Shown here one piece after another: positions 47,864 through 56,367 of a DNA stretch of 64,000 nt. This DNA comes from Paludibacteraceae bacterium (GTDB lineage Bacteria; Bacteroidota; Bacteroidia; Bacteroidales; Paludibacteraceae). The stretch is taken from positions 1 to 64,000 of the forward strand of contig JAFWXW010000018.1 in NCBI GenBank assembly GCA_017517845.1. Direction: 5' to 3'. The translations under genes and the position numbers were made by a program. Numbering within the stretch: the first letter of the stretch is position 1; the number at the start of each line of letters is the position of its first letter. The notes below the pieces were generated by a model. That model was not told the DNA's origin. It saw only the letters and a program-made list of their open reading frames with translations, and searched no databases.

Positions 47864-48187
47864 TTACTGATAAAATCCCATAAATTCATTAGTTTCTTCT
47901 GTTATAAACAATAGACCCCTAGAATCTTCTTGCTGGCAAATCCAAACTGTTATCCCTATGGAATCTTGCTTAACACGTTTAGAATATTGCAATACATCAT
48001 AACTAATATCTGTTACAAGACTATCGGCATTATTATCAAACACTCCACATTTTCCGTCTTTGTAAACGATGCTATAACGTTCTGTTTCTGTATTCTCAAC
48101 ACTATCAAATTTTTGATTCCCAGAACACGAAATTGCTATCAAAGCAATAAACAATAAAGTCAATCTAAAAAAGTTTTTATTTATCAT
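47864..48187 (-). CDS. Small hypothetical lipoprotein
   Basis: A 107-residue protein with a lipoprotein signal (lipobox ALIAISC, Cys about 21). The remainder is acidic and soluble, with a YKDGKCGVFDNNADSLV stretch recalling WG-repeat proteins (one repeat-like KCGVFD). I do not recognise the family with certainty. It is the last gene of a minus-strand run after the hypothetical gene at 48277. Confidence 0.65.
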   Translation of the reverse strand: MINKNFFRLTLLFIALIAISCSGNQKFDSVENTETERYSIVYKDGKCGVFDNNADSLVTDISYDVLQYSKRVKQDSIGITVWICQQEDSRGLLFITEETNEFMGFYQ

Positions 48188-48276
48188 CTTTTTACATTAT
48201 TAAATTACTCATAAAATCCATTTTCTTCTTTAAATTCATACAACGAGTTTTATATTTGTACACATCATTTAAAGTT

Positions 48277-48945
48277 CTATTTAGTTGCTAACAACATTGT
48301 ATCTCCCGCCCCTACATAATATAGTACAGGCAAAAGTTCCTCAGGAATTTTATCGGTAACTATACAACAGTTTGTTTCCCTTGGAAGTTTATGCAATTCA
48401 ACTATATCTTCTTTTGTAATAGGAGTCTTCTTAAAAATATAGTTTTGATACGTTCTTTTCTCAGTGGCATAATCATAAGAATCAAAACATGGATAACGTT
48501 CCCACAATTGTCCTATATGAATATCTGAATAAGGTGATGTTTCTCTAAAACTTTTAGGAACATAACACCCACTTCCATCTCTAAAATAATAATCATTGTT
48601 CTCCAACTCACAATGCACTTGTATATCATATAAACTCCTAAACCTATGTCCCAATATAGTAACAGGTTCTCTCGTAGAAAGTATTTTTATGTCGTACGAG
48701 GCTACTTTATAATCTTTCATTCTCTCAATAAACTTTTCTTTATCCCATCCATTAAACAATCCTTCAGATTCTTCTTCTAGCAATTTTACTAATGCCTCGA
48801 AACCATATTCCCTAAAATAATCTCTATAACACTTATTATATATTACTATATCTATCATGTCACGCCACGATACCTTTTTCTCATTATATATCTCTAATAA
48901 TGAACTATAAGTGTAAGAACCACTTAACTTCTTAATACTTCTCAT
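48277..48945 (-). CDS. Hypothetical protein
   Basis: A 222-residue protein without signal peptide or membrane segment. It is rich in Tyr, Glu and Lys, with two acidic helical stretches in the first half. I do not recognise a family or a catalytic motif. It lies about 30 nt downstream of the TPR gene, in the same direction. Confidence 0.6.
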   Translation of the reverse strand: MRSIKKLSGSYTYSSLLEIYNEKKVSWRDMIDIVIYNKCYRDYFREYGFEALVKLLEEESEGLFNGWDKEKFIERMKDYKVASYDIKILSTREPVTILGHRFRSLYDIQVHCELENNDYYFRDGSGCYVPKSFRETSPYSDIHIGQLWERYPCFDSYDYATEKRTYQNYIFKKTPITKEDIVELHKLPRETNCCIVTDKIPEELLPVLYYVGAGDTMLLATK

Positions 48946-48978
48946 AAAATGTCTGTATTTTAGTAAAGTTTTATACTG

Positions 48979-49917
48979 TTACTTCGTATTTTTCATTATT
49001 TCTTCATAATAAGATGTCTTTTTTATCTCATTATATAATTCACTACTAAAGGTGTTTTTAAATAATTCTAAATCAGCTCTTGCCAAATCATATTTTTCTT
49101 CAGTAACGTACAATATCATACGAGATAGTAGCCATATGCTATTCTCACTATCTTGACCTATTAAATCCGATAAATAACTTATTGTATATTCAAACTCATT
49201 CTTACTAAGCATTGATAAATATTCTACATTAAATGTGCCTGTTATGGACATGAATTTAATATAATCATTTATTGCAGATTTTATATCTCCCAATTTTCTA
49301 TAAGTTTCTGCACGATATTGGTATGCCTCTGAATTATTAGGTAGATTTTCTATTACAAAATTAAAAGATCTTAAAGCAGCTTCATAATCACCTAGCTTAT
49401 CTTTACATCTAGCATAGAAAAGTACGTTCTCATATTTTGGTTCAAGATTAATGATCTTTTTTGCATCTTTAGCTGCTAAATCATATTTTTCTTTTTTTAA
49501 ATATAATTCTACACGCTCCTTGTAAGGTTCTATAAGGGTAGAGTCCAATTTTATAGAATTACTAAAACTTTTTATTGCCTTGTCATAATCTTTTGTAAAT
49601 AGGTATGTCATACCTCTCAAATAAAACACACCAGCTTTAGAAATTCTACTATCATCTTTTGTATATTTTATTGCTCTATCAATGTACTTTATGGCACCTT
49701 TATAATCCTCTTTCCTAGACAAATACATACTCTTCAATAAATACACATCTGGATTTTTCGTAGCGTTATTAATTTCAGCATCGCACCACCTTGATACATA
49801 CTCTGGATTAGTATTCAGAGAATCGTTTAGTGCTAAAATTTCTTCTTCGCTGTAATTTTTTGCGAATACTGTCATTACAGACATACTCGCCAATAAAATA
49901 AATAATAATTGTTTCAT
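48979..49917 (-). CDS. Secreted TPR-repeat protein
   Basis: A 312-residue protein with a signal peptide (about residues 1-19, ending TVFA) and about five to six TPR units (for example YLRGMTYLFTKDYDKAIKSF and YRAETYRKLGDIKSAINDY). TPR proteins act as binding scaffolds, and the partner is unknown. The first 60 bases (positions 49861-49920, including the ATG) are identical to those of the broken paralogue at 50023-50989, while the mature parts differ at many positions. Confidence 0.8.
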   Translation of the reverse strand: MKQLLFILLASMSVMTVFAKNYSEEEILALNDSLNTNPEYVSRWCDAEINNATKNPDVYLLKSMYLSRKEDYKGAIKYIDRAIKYTKDDSRISKAGVFYLRGMTYLFTKDYDKAIKSFSNSIKLDSTLIEPYKERVELYLKKEKYDLAAKDAKKIINLEPKYENVLFYARCKDKLGDYEAALRSFNFVIENLPNNSEAYQYRAETYRKLGDIKSAINDYIKFMSITGTFNVEYLSMLSKNEFEYTISYLSDLIGQDSENSIWLLSRMILYVTEEKYDLARADLELFKNTFSSELYNEIKKTSYYEEIMKNTK

Positions 49918-50022
49918 GGTAAGTCAAAATTTACATTGAATAATAGAGTTTTTATCTTATCATAATCTTTTCAAATGTTTTATCAGAATATTTTGCCCCT
50001 TTGCATTTTTTATCTTTCTAGT

Positions 50023-50989
50023 TTATTTTAGATTTTGGCTAACTACGTATTCATAAAACTGATAAGCACAATCTGTAAGTAGAAAATTTTGATAAGTATT
50101 CTCACCAAATGATGTCTTCATTAACTCCAAATCTGAAAAAGCTAATTCATATTGAGCATTGTAAATATACATACAAGCACGAGCCATTAGCCAAATAGCT
50201 CTTTTACTATCATTTACTACATAATCAGATAATAAACTAATAGTAAATTCATATTCATCCCGAGCTATTTCTACTAAATATGACGAATCAAAGCTACTAG
50301 AAAGTGAAATGTATTTTAAATATTCTTTAATTGAAGATTGCATTTCATTTAACTCTTTATATATTTCTGAGCTTAATAGATATACATCTGCAATATCTGG
50401 TCTTTCACTCTTTATCAGTTCAATAACCTCACGTGATTTATCTAAATTTCCTAACTCTAAGTTACACTTTGCTTGTAAAGATAAATTTTCATAACTAGGT
50501 TCTAAGGTTACTATCTTAATAATATCCTTCTCTGCCAAATCATATTGCTCATTCTTGAAATATAATTCGATACGTTTTTTTATAAGAATCAATAAAATTG
50601 GGATCATACTTTATTGATTTTGAAAAACTTGATAATGCATTTTTGTAATCCCAACCTTCTAAATAAATAAGTCCTCTTGTATAATACACAGAAGCCTTAG
50701 AAAGCCTACTCTTTTTTGTTATATATCTTAAAGCTTTTTCATTATATTTTATTGCAAGTTCATAATTAGGTTTATCCAATTTATTAAAGGCATAATACAT
50801 TCCTTTTAATAGATACACATCTGGATCTTTTATCCCTTTACTTATTTCTTCATCACACCAATGTAACACATAATCTGGATTAGTTATAAGAGAATAGTTA
50901 AGTGCTAAAATTTCCTCTTCGCTGTAATCTTGTGCGAATACTGTCATTACAGACATACTCGCCAATAAAATAAATAATAATTGTTTCAT
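50023..50989 (-). pseudogene. TPR-repeat protein gene, frameshifted
   Basis: A paralogue of the TPR gene at 48979-49917 split into two frames. The first part (start 50989) has the same signal peptide and ends at 50549 after leaving frame. The second part (to 50023) continues the TPR array. The frames meet at an A7 run (T7 at 50575-50581 on the plus strand). With six A the frames join as SYKKRIELYF, matching the PYKERVELYL of the paralogue. It is thus one extra A: a true pseudogene, a phase-variable tract, or a sequencing error. Confidence 0.8.
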
Positions 50990-51006
50990 GGTGATATGAT
51001 AATTTT

Positions 51007-51456
51007 TTACTCATTTTGTACTAAACGTACAGAATAACCAACATTATAAAATGAAGTAAACATAAGAACTGTTTCTGAACCAAATCCTAAGCAATGTGCC
51101 TCTTGTGAATTTTCACGTTTAGAGGACCAATAAGAACCTGCTAAACCAACACTATTAACTTTTCCATGAATATCTCGGGCTCCAGAAGCTGGAAGTTTTA
51201 TAAAATTACCATTAGGTCCAACTACTTTATAGGCAGTCCCTAACCAAACCCAATCACACATGCCATATAATTCTCCCCATTGGTCATAAGTAGGTAGTGA
51301 ATTACTATAATTTGCTAAGGCCTCATTAAATGTGTAAAAACCTGGTTCATTATGTGTTTTCCATTTAGTACCACTAGGCAATCCTAAATCTACATACTGA
51401 GCGCACATAATTAACACAAAAAATTGCATAATAAAGAAAGAAAAAAAACGTTTCAT
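51007..51456 (-). CDS. Secreted FISUMP/DUF1566-like protein
   Basis: A 149-residue secreted protein with a signal peptide (about residues 1-19, ending MCA). The rest reads VDLGLPSGTKWKTHN, then LPTYDQWGELYGMCDW, LPASGARD, SYWSS and a final YSVRLVQ. These are hallmarks of the 'major paralogous domain' (FISUMP/DUF1566-like) common in Bacteroidetes surface proteins. No enzymatic role is known to me. It lies in a minus-strand run downstream of tatC, 39 nt after the Cys-rich protein. Confidence 0.78.
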   Translation of the reverse strand: MKRFFSFFIMQFFVLIMCAQYVDLGLPSGTKWKTHNEPGFYTFNEALANYSNSLPTYDQWGELYGMCDWVWLGTAYKVVGPNGNFIKLPASGARDIHGKVNSVGLAGSYWSSKRENSQEAHCLGFGSETVLMFTSFYNVGYSVRLVQNE

Positions 51457-51495
51457 ATTCTATTTATAATTAATTTAGTTTATATTATTTGATAA

Positions 51496-52107
51496 TTAAT
51501 ATACTCTCTTTTTAATGTGTGAATGACGGCTTCCATATTTTCCACATTTTTCACACCAAACATCTGGACTATCACCAACATATTGAGGTGCATATTCTAT
51601 CACTTCAATGTAATCATTAGATCTATCACGAGAAGAAGAGGAAGAATGTGAAGATGATGAAGATGAACTTCCGTTAGGATAAACTTTTGTGCCATTTGGT
51701 GTAGAAACAATAGTTCCAGCACTATTGCTTTGAGAAACAGAACCATTAGAACTAAAACCATAACTATTGCCATTTCCATCCGTAAATGCAATTGTAATCA
51801 CTTCTCCTTTACCTTGACATACTGCACAATGATTCTGTCCAGTTCCTAGGCATAGATTACATGGATACCACATTCCACCATATGCTGCTCCGAATATTCC
51901 CCCTTGTCCAAAACAAGCTGCACATCTACTACTACCATAGCATAGTCGACATGGTATAACTGTTTTCATCATAATTCGTCCATCGTCTAATGTTGTATAC
52001 TCAATATGACCACCTCCAGGTAAATCTTGATGTGTTGCATTATTATTAGCACTCACATATATGACTAATAGACATGATAACATAAAAATTATTAATGCTC
52101 GTTTCAT
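51496..52107 (-). CDS. Secreted protein with DnaJ-like Cys motifs
   Basis: A 203-residue protein with a signal peptide (about residues 1-20, ending VSA). A central DnaJ-type zinc-binding region holds CRLCYG, CAACFGQGG, CNLCLGTG and CAVCQGKGE, giving two four-Cys sites. A Ser-rich linker and a C-terminal CEKCGKYGSRHSH motif follow. It starts 9 nt after tatC, so it is probably in the same transcript as the CXXX-peptide/Tat genes. A redox or metal-binding role outside the cytoplasm is possible. I know no defined function. Confidence 0.75.
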   Translation of the reverse strand: MKRALIIFMLSCLLVIYVSANNNATHQDLPGGGHIEYTTLDDGRIMMKTVIPCRLCYGSSRCAACFGQGGIFGAAYGGMWYPCNLCLGTGQNHCAVCQGKGEVITIAFTDGNGNSYGFSSNGSVSQSNSAGTIVSTPNGTKVYPNGSSSSSSSHSSSSSRDRSNDYIEVIEYAPQYVGDSPDVWCEKCGKYGSRHSHIKKRVY

Positions 52108-52116
52108 AATAACAGC

Positions 52117-52923
52117 TTATTTAATGTTATTTCTTTTAATGGAATTAGAGACAATTATTATACTTAACTCATAAAGTAAGTATAATGGTACTGTTACCAA
52201 TAATAATGTAAAAATGTCTGCTGTAGGAGTAATAATTGCAGCTAGGATACATAAAACTACAATTGCATGTTTCCTATACTGAACAAGCATAGGCTTATCT
52301 ATCAAGCCTAACTTGGCTAAAAAGTATGCAAGAATTGGTATTTCAAATAGAATCCCAAGAAGCAATGATAAGACTAATAACGTTGAAATATAAGAATCTA
52401 GCGAAATTTGATTTACTACTATCTCTTGCACCTGATATGTACTTAAAAAATGAAATGCAAAAGGGAAAATAATATAGTAATTCAGCAACACTCTTAGTGC
52501 AAACAATAATGTCCCGCAAAATATTAACATTATGGAATATTTTTTTTCTTGTTGATATAAAGCAGGAGCAATAAAACCATATAGTTGAATTATCAAATAC
52601 GGGAACGCCACCAAAACACCCATTATTACAGAAACTTTTAAGTGTGTTGTAAATTGCGATGCAAGTTCTGTATTTATAAATTCAACAGAAAAATCACCGA
52701 TACAAAGCGATGTCCAATTAGTTTTTTCTGCTAAATAACATAGGCCTTTAAATAATACAAAATCTGACTTAGAAGGCGCAAATACTACATCAAATAATAT
52801 CTCTTTAAAACAGAATGCTATAACTGAACAAACCAACCAAACTGCTAAACATCGAAAAATAACATTTCTTAGAACTTCGAGGTGTTCCCAGAATGTCATA
52901 TTTTCATTATTTTTGCTCGTCAT
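52117..52923 (-). CDS. tatC: Twin-arginine translocase TatC
   Basis: A 268-residue TatC, the RR-signal receptor of the Tat translocase, with six membrane helices. The N-terminal [10 protein letters not shown] motif, which binds twin-arginine signals, is present. The later family regions [22 protein letters not shown] and [12 protein letters not shown] are recognisable. The frame start overlaps tatA by 17 nt. An alternative ATG at 52899 (MTFWEHLE) lies just after the tatA stop and is equally plausible. It is located directly behind the CXXX-peptide maturation genes. Confidence 0.95.
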   Translation of the reverse strand: MTSKNNENMTFWEHLEVLRNVIFRCLAVWLVCSVIAFCFKEILFDVVFAPSKSDFVLFKGLCYLAEKTNWTSLCIGDFSVEFINTELASQFTTHLKVSVIMGVLVAFPYLIIQLYGFIAPALYQQEKKYSIMLIFCGTLLFALRVLLNYYIIFPFAFHFLSTYQVQEIVVNQISLDSYISTLLVLSLLLGILFEIPILAYFLAKLGLIDKPMLVQYRKHAIVVLCILAAIITPTADIFTLLLVTVPLYLLYELSIIIVSNSIKRNNIK

Positions 52924-53101
52924 CTTTTTGCTCTGTCTTATTGTTTACGTCATTCTCCATTTCACTCATTCCTTGCTTGAACGATTTTACACCCTTACCT
53001 AATCCTTTCATTAGTTCAGGAATTTTCTTACCTCCAAATAATAGTAATACTATTAAGATTATAAAGATAATTTCAGGAGCTCCAATCATAAGTAGTACCA
53101 T
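52907..53101 (-). CDS. tatA: Twin-arginine translocase TatA
   Basis: A 64-residue TatA/TatE protein that forms the Tat pore. One membrane helix (about residues 8-22) is followed by the hinge [20 protein letters not shown] and an amphipathic helix, then an acidic tail. No tatB is present, as usual in Bacteroidetes minimal TatAC systems. It starts 6 nt after the CXXX accessory gene and overlaps tatC. Confidence 0.95.
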   Translation of the reverse strand: MVLLMIGAPEIIFIILIVLLLFGGKKIPELMKGLGKGVKSFKQGMSEMENDVNNKTEQKDDEQK

Positions 53102-53107
53102 AAGTTG

Positions 53108-53401
53108 TTATTTATTGCAGTTACACTCGTTATTACAAATTAAATAAATATCGCAAGTATCAAAGTTTATTTCCCAATTCCCATCTTCGCAAGATTCCCA
53201 TTGGTATTTTTCAAACATTTCATCCCACCAAATTTGAAATTTCGCACTAGTTTCACTCATATCTGTTACCAATTTTTCATACAAAGCAGTATTATCAGCA
53301 GTTAAAATCTTGGCCAATTCTGCTAATCCATTACGACGTTCAAATAAGGTTTGAATTGCATCTTTTTCTTCTATTGTTACTTTTCCTACTATTTTTTTCA
53401 T
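53108..53401 (-). CDS. CXXX repeat peptide modification accessory protein
   Basis: A 97-residue soluble protein. The first two thirds are helical and charged. The C-terminus is Cys-rich (CEDGNW, DTCDIYLICNNECNCNK). Its size and place match the family annotated in NCBI as 'CXXX repeat peptide modification system protein', as I recall it. A role as precursor-binding partner of the maturases is inference. The start at 53401 is preceded by AAGGAGG and lies 1 nt after the stop of the preceding gene. An 8-codon upstream extension is unlikely. Confidence 0.78.
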   Translation of the reverse strand: MKKIVGKVTIEEKDAIQTLFERRNGLAELAKILTADNTALYEKLVTDMSETSAKFQIWWDEMFEKYQWESCEDGNWEINFDTCDIYLICNNECNCNK

Positions 53402-53402
53402 A

Positions 53403-54356
53403 TTAAAATTCCTCCTTAACATCAAAAGGGTCTAAATAATTTATTTCTTTTATTTCATTCTCTAAGACGAAACCTGTATCTTTCAATTTATTGCTCAAAT
53501 CTCTAGAAGCATTTCTCTCAATATGCGCCATAACACATTGCTGACGTGATGGTGTATTATTATCCCATGTCAATTTTTGATTCAACCAGATGCAACGATT
53601 ACAGTGATATGCATCGCAGATCCTACAAAGTGGAGCACGTTCTAATTCCAAAAGTTGTTTATTTGGAATATTAATACCCACTTCTAAATCACCTACACTT
53701 CGAGAAGCATCCTTAGTTTTATGATTCATTCTGGTTGAAACACCCATTTGTTCATCATAATAAAAGGCTGGGCATAAATAGAATTTTCCATTAGGAGCTA
53801 ATGTAATGTTTTCTACACCTGCATCACAATTGTGCATTTCATTCAGTCTCAACCTATCAGTCAAAATATTTATCTCTGGTGAATTTCCACCTTTGTAAAT
53901 ATTAAGTAAAACAGAATTTAGCATTTCCAATGCAGTTCTATAATCTTCTATAAGTTCATCTTTAAAATTCTCTATATCTGTAATACTAATATTTAAACGA
54001 GTAACTTTTGGCAATAAAAGAGCAATATCATATTGTTTTGCAAGAAAATCAGCAATAGCCAAACGTAAAACAACATTTTTTCTCTCTACATTCGTTGGTA
54101 CAGAATCATAAACTAACACGTCTTTACCTATTTTTATATGATCTATTGTTTCAATTAAATCATTATATTCTTTAGGTAGTTCATATTCTGGATATACAAA
54201 CTGAATCATTAGATTTTCTTTCATGCTAAATAATATAGCCTCACGAAGCACTTCTAAAGGAATCAATCTCTTCTCTTTAAGTGGATTATCAGCATGACAA
54301 TAAGAGACACTAGTGTCATCTAACAAGATAACTATATATTGATAATATTTTTTCAT
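53403..54356 (-). CDS. CXXX repeat peptide maturase (SPASM-like half)
   Basis: A 317-residue protein. No CxxxCxxC radical SAM motif is present in the N-terminal half. The C-terminal half has a SPASM-like Cys set: CDAGVENITLAPNGKFYLCPAF, then CRICDAYHCNRCIWLN and a last QCVMAH. This pattern would bind auxiliary iron-sulfur clusters. It agrees with the family named 'CXXX repeat peptide maturase' in NCBI, as I recall it. It probably partners the true radical SAM enzyme encoded 2 nt upstream. I chose the ATG at 54356 over a non-ATG start three codons earlier. Confidence 0.82.
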   Translation of the reverse strand: MKKYYQYIVILLDDTSVSYCHADNPLKEKRLIPLEVLREAILFSMKENLMIQFVYPEYELPKEYNDLIETIDHIKIGKDVLVYDSVPTNVERKNVVLRLAIADFLAKQYDIALLLPKVTRLNISITDIENFKDELIEDYRTALEMLNSVLLNIYKGGNSPEINILTDRLRLNEMHNCDAGVENITLAPNGKFYLCPAFYYDEQMGVSTRMNHKTKDASRSVGDLEVGINIPNKQLLELERAPLCRICDAYHCNRCIWLNQKLTWDNNTPSRQQCVMAHIERNASRDLSNKLKDTGFVLENEIKEINYLDPFDVKEEF

Positions 54357-54358
54357 AA

Positions 54359-55588
54359 TTAGCAAATAATGTCGTTTGATTTAGGTTTCTGGTTTTCAAA
54401 TTCTTCTCTCGTACCTTCTAATTCTAATTTTCTGTAGAGTTTATTCCAATAATAATTGTTGGCACGTACACGAGCCTTGTGCATTAAACAAATAGCTGTA
54501 GCACGTTCAAACACCGTATGAGTCTTAGCTGCATCATAGTTTTCGCCTTGACACCAAGCGCAACCTTCTGCAACTTCACAATCTGCACATTCTGGCGTAG
54601 ATTGCGTGCAACGGTCTAAAGTTAAGAACGGACGTAGTTTATTATTATCAATGCCATCATGGATATTCCCTATAATCCATGCTTCTTTATCACGTAAAGA
54701 ATATTGAGCAAAGCGTGTGCAAGGATAAAAATTTCCTTGCGCATCAATTGCAAGCATTTTGCCAGCTCCGCACCAGTTATGGTTTTGTAGTTTACAATCT
54801 AATGGTTTACCTAAATCCTCTGAAAAAAACGAACAAGAATTTTCAATATATAAATCTCTATCTATAATTGTATCGGCTAACATCATTAATTGTTCTTCAA
54901 ACAACTTATCATCACCCTCTTTCCAAACTTTCTCAAATACACAGTTAATATTCACCTGGTGAATTCCTAAATCGTAAAGATGTAAAACAGATTCACAGAT
55001 ATATGGTATATCGGCAGATGATATTGTTACTTTAGTACCAACTCCTGGAAATTGAGATTGCCATAAAGGTATATTACGCACAACATCATCATACGATCCA
55101 CGTTCAGGCCCAGATCCATCTCCTTTCCAAATCCTATTTAAATCATGTTTACGTTTAGTCCCATCTATAGTAATAGCTATACTCAAGTGACTTTTATTCT
55201 TTTTTATAAATTTCTGAACCTTCTCACTATCATAATTTATTCCATTAGTAGAGAATGAGAAGCGATATGAATTAAACCAATGGTGATTTCGACTATACAT
55301 TTCTTGCTTTATGTAGTCACATACCTTATCTATCAAATCTATTTCTAGAAACGGTTCTCCACCAATAAAATCCCAAATAACTGATTCTGTATCAAAATTC
55401 TTTTCATTTTCTCTATCTAGGATATAGTCAATTGCAGCTTTTGCAACATCAAAGGACATCCTTTCCTTTTCATTCTTACCTACTAGATAACAATATTTAC
55501 ATGCTAACTGACAATCTTTAGTAACAATGAAAGTTATATTTTTGGCAGAATTTTCTTGCCATGTAACTTTATTATTTTTAATTTTCAT
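54359..55588 (-). CDS. Radical SAM/SPASM peptide maturase (CXXX target)
   Basis: A 409-residue radical SAM enzyme. The cluster motif CQLACKYC has Cys at about residues 26, 30 and 33. The GGEP motif (FIGGEPFLE) binds SAM. A SPASM domain (about 270-375) holds CGAGKMLAIDAQGNFYPC and CADCEVAEGCAWCQG with a final Cys in AICLMH. SPASM enzymes of this kind modify ribosomal peptides, often by thioether or carbon-carbon links. The precursor genes with CXXX repeats lie directly upstream, behind a hairpin, so the target is clear by context. The chemistry of the product is not. Confidence 0.9.
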   Translation of the reverse strand: MKIKNNKVTWQENSAKNITFIVTKDCQLACKYCYLVGKNEKERMSFDVAKAAIDYILDRENEKNFDTESVIWDFIGGEPFLEIDLIDKVCDYIKQEMYSRNHHWFNSYRFSFSTNGINYDSEKVQKFIKKNKSHLSIAITIDGTKRKHDLNRIWKGDGSGPERGSYDDVVRNIPLWQSQFPGVGTKVTISSADIPYICESVLHLYDLGIHQVNINCVFEKVWKEGDDKLFEEQLMMLADTIIDRDLYIENSCSFFSEDLGKPLDCKLQNHNWCGAGKMLAIDAQGNFYPCTRFAQYSLRDKEAWIIGNIHDGIDNNKLRPFLTLDRCTQSTPECADCEVAEGCAWCQGENYDAAKTHTVFERATAICLMHKARVRANNYYWNKLYRKLELEGTREEFENQKPKSNDIIC

Positions 55589-55620
55589 ACATATTATTGT
55601 TATAATATTAATATAAAATA

Positions 55621-55673
55621 ATTACTAGGTACTAATCATATTTAGAGACCCTTATATGTTAGTCCCTAGTAAT
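55621..55673 (-). terminator. Hairpin between precursor and maturase genes
   Basis: ATTACTAGG (55621-55629) pairs with CCTAGTAAT (55665-55673). Inner ACTAA/TTAGT and CATAT/ATATG pairs extend the stem. Read on the minus strand the T tract after it is weak. It may act as a partial terminator or RNA-stabilising 3' structure that yields more precursor than maturase. Confidence 0.6.
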
Positions 55674-55693
55674 TTCTTTTTACTGCTAGTATA

Positions 55694-55945
55694 TTAATAT
55701 CTACTAGCAGAAGAGCAACCACTCATACAAGTTCTATAACAGGCAGCACTACAACTACTACATGTTCCTTTACAGGTATTAGAACAAGTCGCAGTACATG
55801 CATCTATAGTACAAACTCCAGCGAAAGATACTGACGGTATGTTTGCAACGATTAATGTACCTAAAACAGGCAATGTTGCTTTTGCTGCTTTTTTGAAGAA
55901 TTCGCGCCTTGTTTGAATTTCTTCATTTTTGTTTTTCCCGTTCAT
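55694..55945 (-). CDS. Tat-exported CXXX-repeat peptide precursor 1
   Basis: An 83-residue precursor. The N-terminus carries a twin-arginine signal (TRREFFKKA; Arg 13-14), a hydrophobic stretch (about 23-41) and a likely cleavage site after SFA (about 42). The mature part has nine Cys, mostly spaced CxxxC (CTATCSNTCKGTC, then CSAACYRTCMSGC). The frame stays open 11 codons upstream, but the ATG at 55945 aligns with the second precursor. It is a likely substrate of the radical SAM and SPASM-like proteins downstream and of TatAC. Confidence 0.85.
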   Translation of the reverse strand: MNGKNKNEEIQTRREFFKKAAKATLPVLGTLIVANIPSVSFAGVCTIDACTATCSNTCKGTCSSCSAACYRTCMSGCSSASRY

Positions 55946-55962
55946 AATAAAAATATAATTAC

Positions 55963-56005
55963 AATTATCCCTACTCACTTTATAGGCTTTTCAGGGTACT
56001 CCTAT
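55963..56005 (-). promoter_or_regulatory. Conserved leader element of precursor 1
   Basis: On the minus strand it holds GTGAGTAGGGATAATT and, about 25 bp upstream, AGGAGTACC. The same block precedes precursor 2 at 56368-56413. It replaces the usual TAnnTTTG box, which I do not find here. It may be an activator or alternative sigma factor site. Confidence 0.5.
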
Positions 56006-56058
56006 TATTGGTATTTATTCACTGTTTTTTCACTAATAATAATCTAGAAGAAATATTT

Positions 56059-56352
56059 TTAGTGATCAAACCTCACACTACCTTTACAGCCTCCTAAACA
56101 ACTACCCTTGCAAACAGCTTTACAACCATTTTTACAACTAAATCTACAAGTCGTTTCGCATGATCTATCGCAACTATATTTACAACCTGTAAAACATCCC
56201 CCTGTACATGTTGAACAGCCCTGTGCTTCTACTTGTTGTAAAGGTAAACTTGATAAAACAACAGCACCTAAAACAGGCAATGTTGCTTTGGCTGCTTTTT
56301 TGAAGAATTCGCGTCTACTTTGAATTTCTTCAGGTTTACTTTTTTCGTTCAT
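56059..56352 (-). CDS. Tat-exported CXXX-repeat peptide precursor 2
   Basis: A 97-residue precursor. The twin-arginine signal reads SRREFFKKA (Arg 13-14), followed by a hydrophobic stretch (about 23-38) and a likely cleavage after VEA (about 43). The mature part has 12 Cys, ten of the eleven intervals being exactly CxxxC (for example CFTGCKYSCDRSC). The Tat part is almost identical to that of precursor 1, while the repeats differ, so the two arose by duplication. It is first in the operon. Confidence 0.88.
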   Translation of the reverse strand: MNEKSKPEEIQSRREFFKKAAKATLPVLGAVVLSSLPLQQVEAQGCSTCTGGCFTGCKYSCDRSCETTCRFSCKNGCKAVCKGSCLGGCKGSVRFDH

Positions 56353-56367
56353 AATAAAAATTGTTGT

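Noticed and set aside
54359..55588. Anaerobic sulfatase-maturating enzyme
   Set aside because: The radical SAM-SPASM layout is shared, but no sulfatase gene is nearby and the neighbours are CXXX-repeat precursors.
55694..56352. Metallothioneins or ferredoxins in place of RiPP precursors
   Set aside because: The regular CxxxC spacing with Tat signals next to radical SAM maturases fits modified precursors better. Metal binding by the mature product remains possible.
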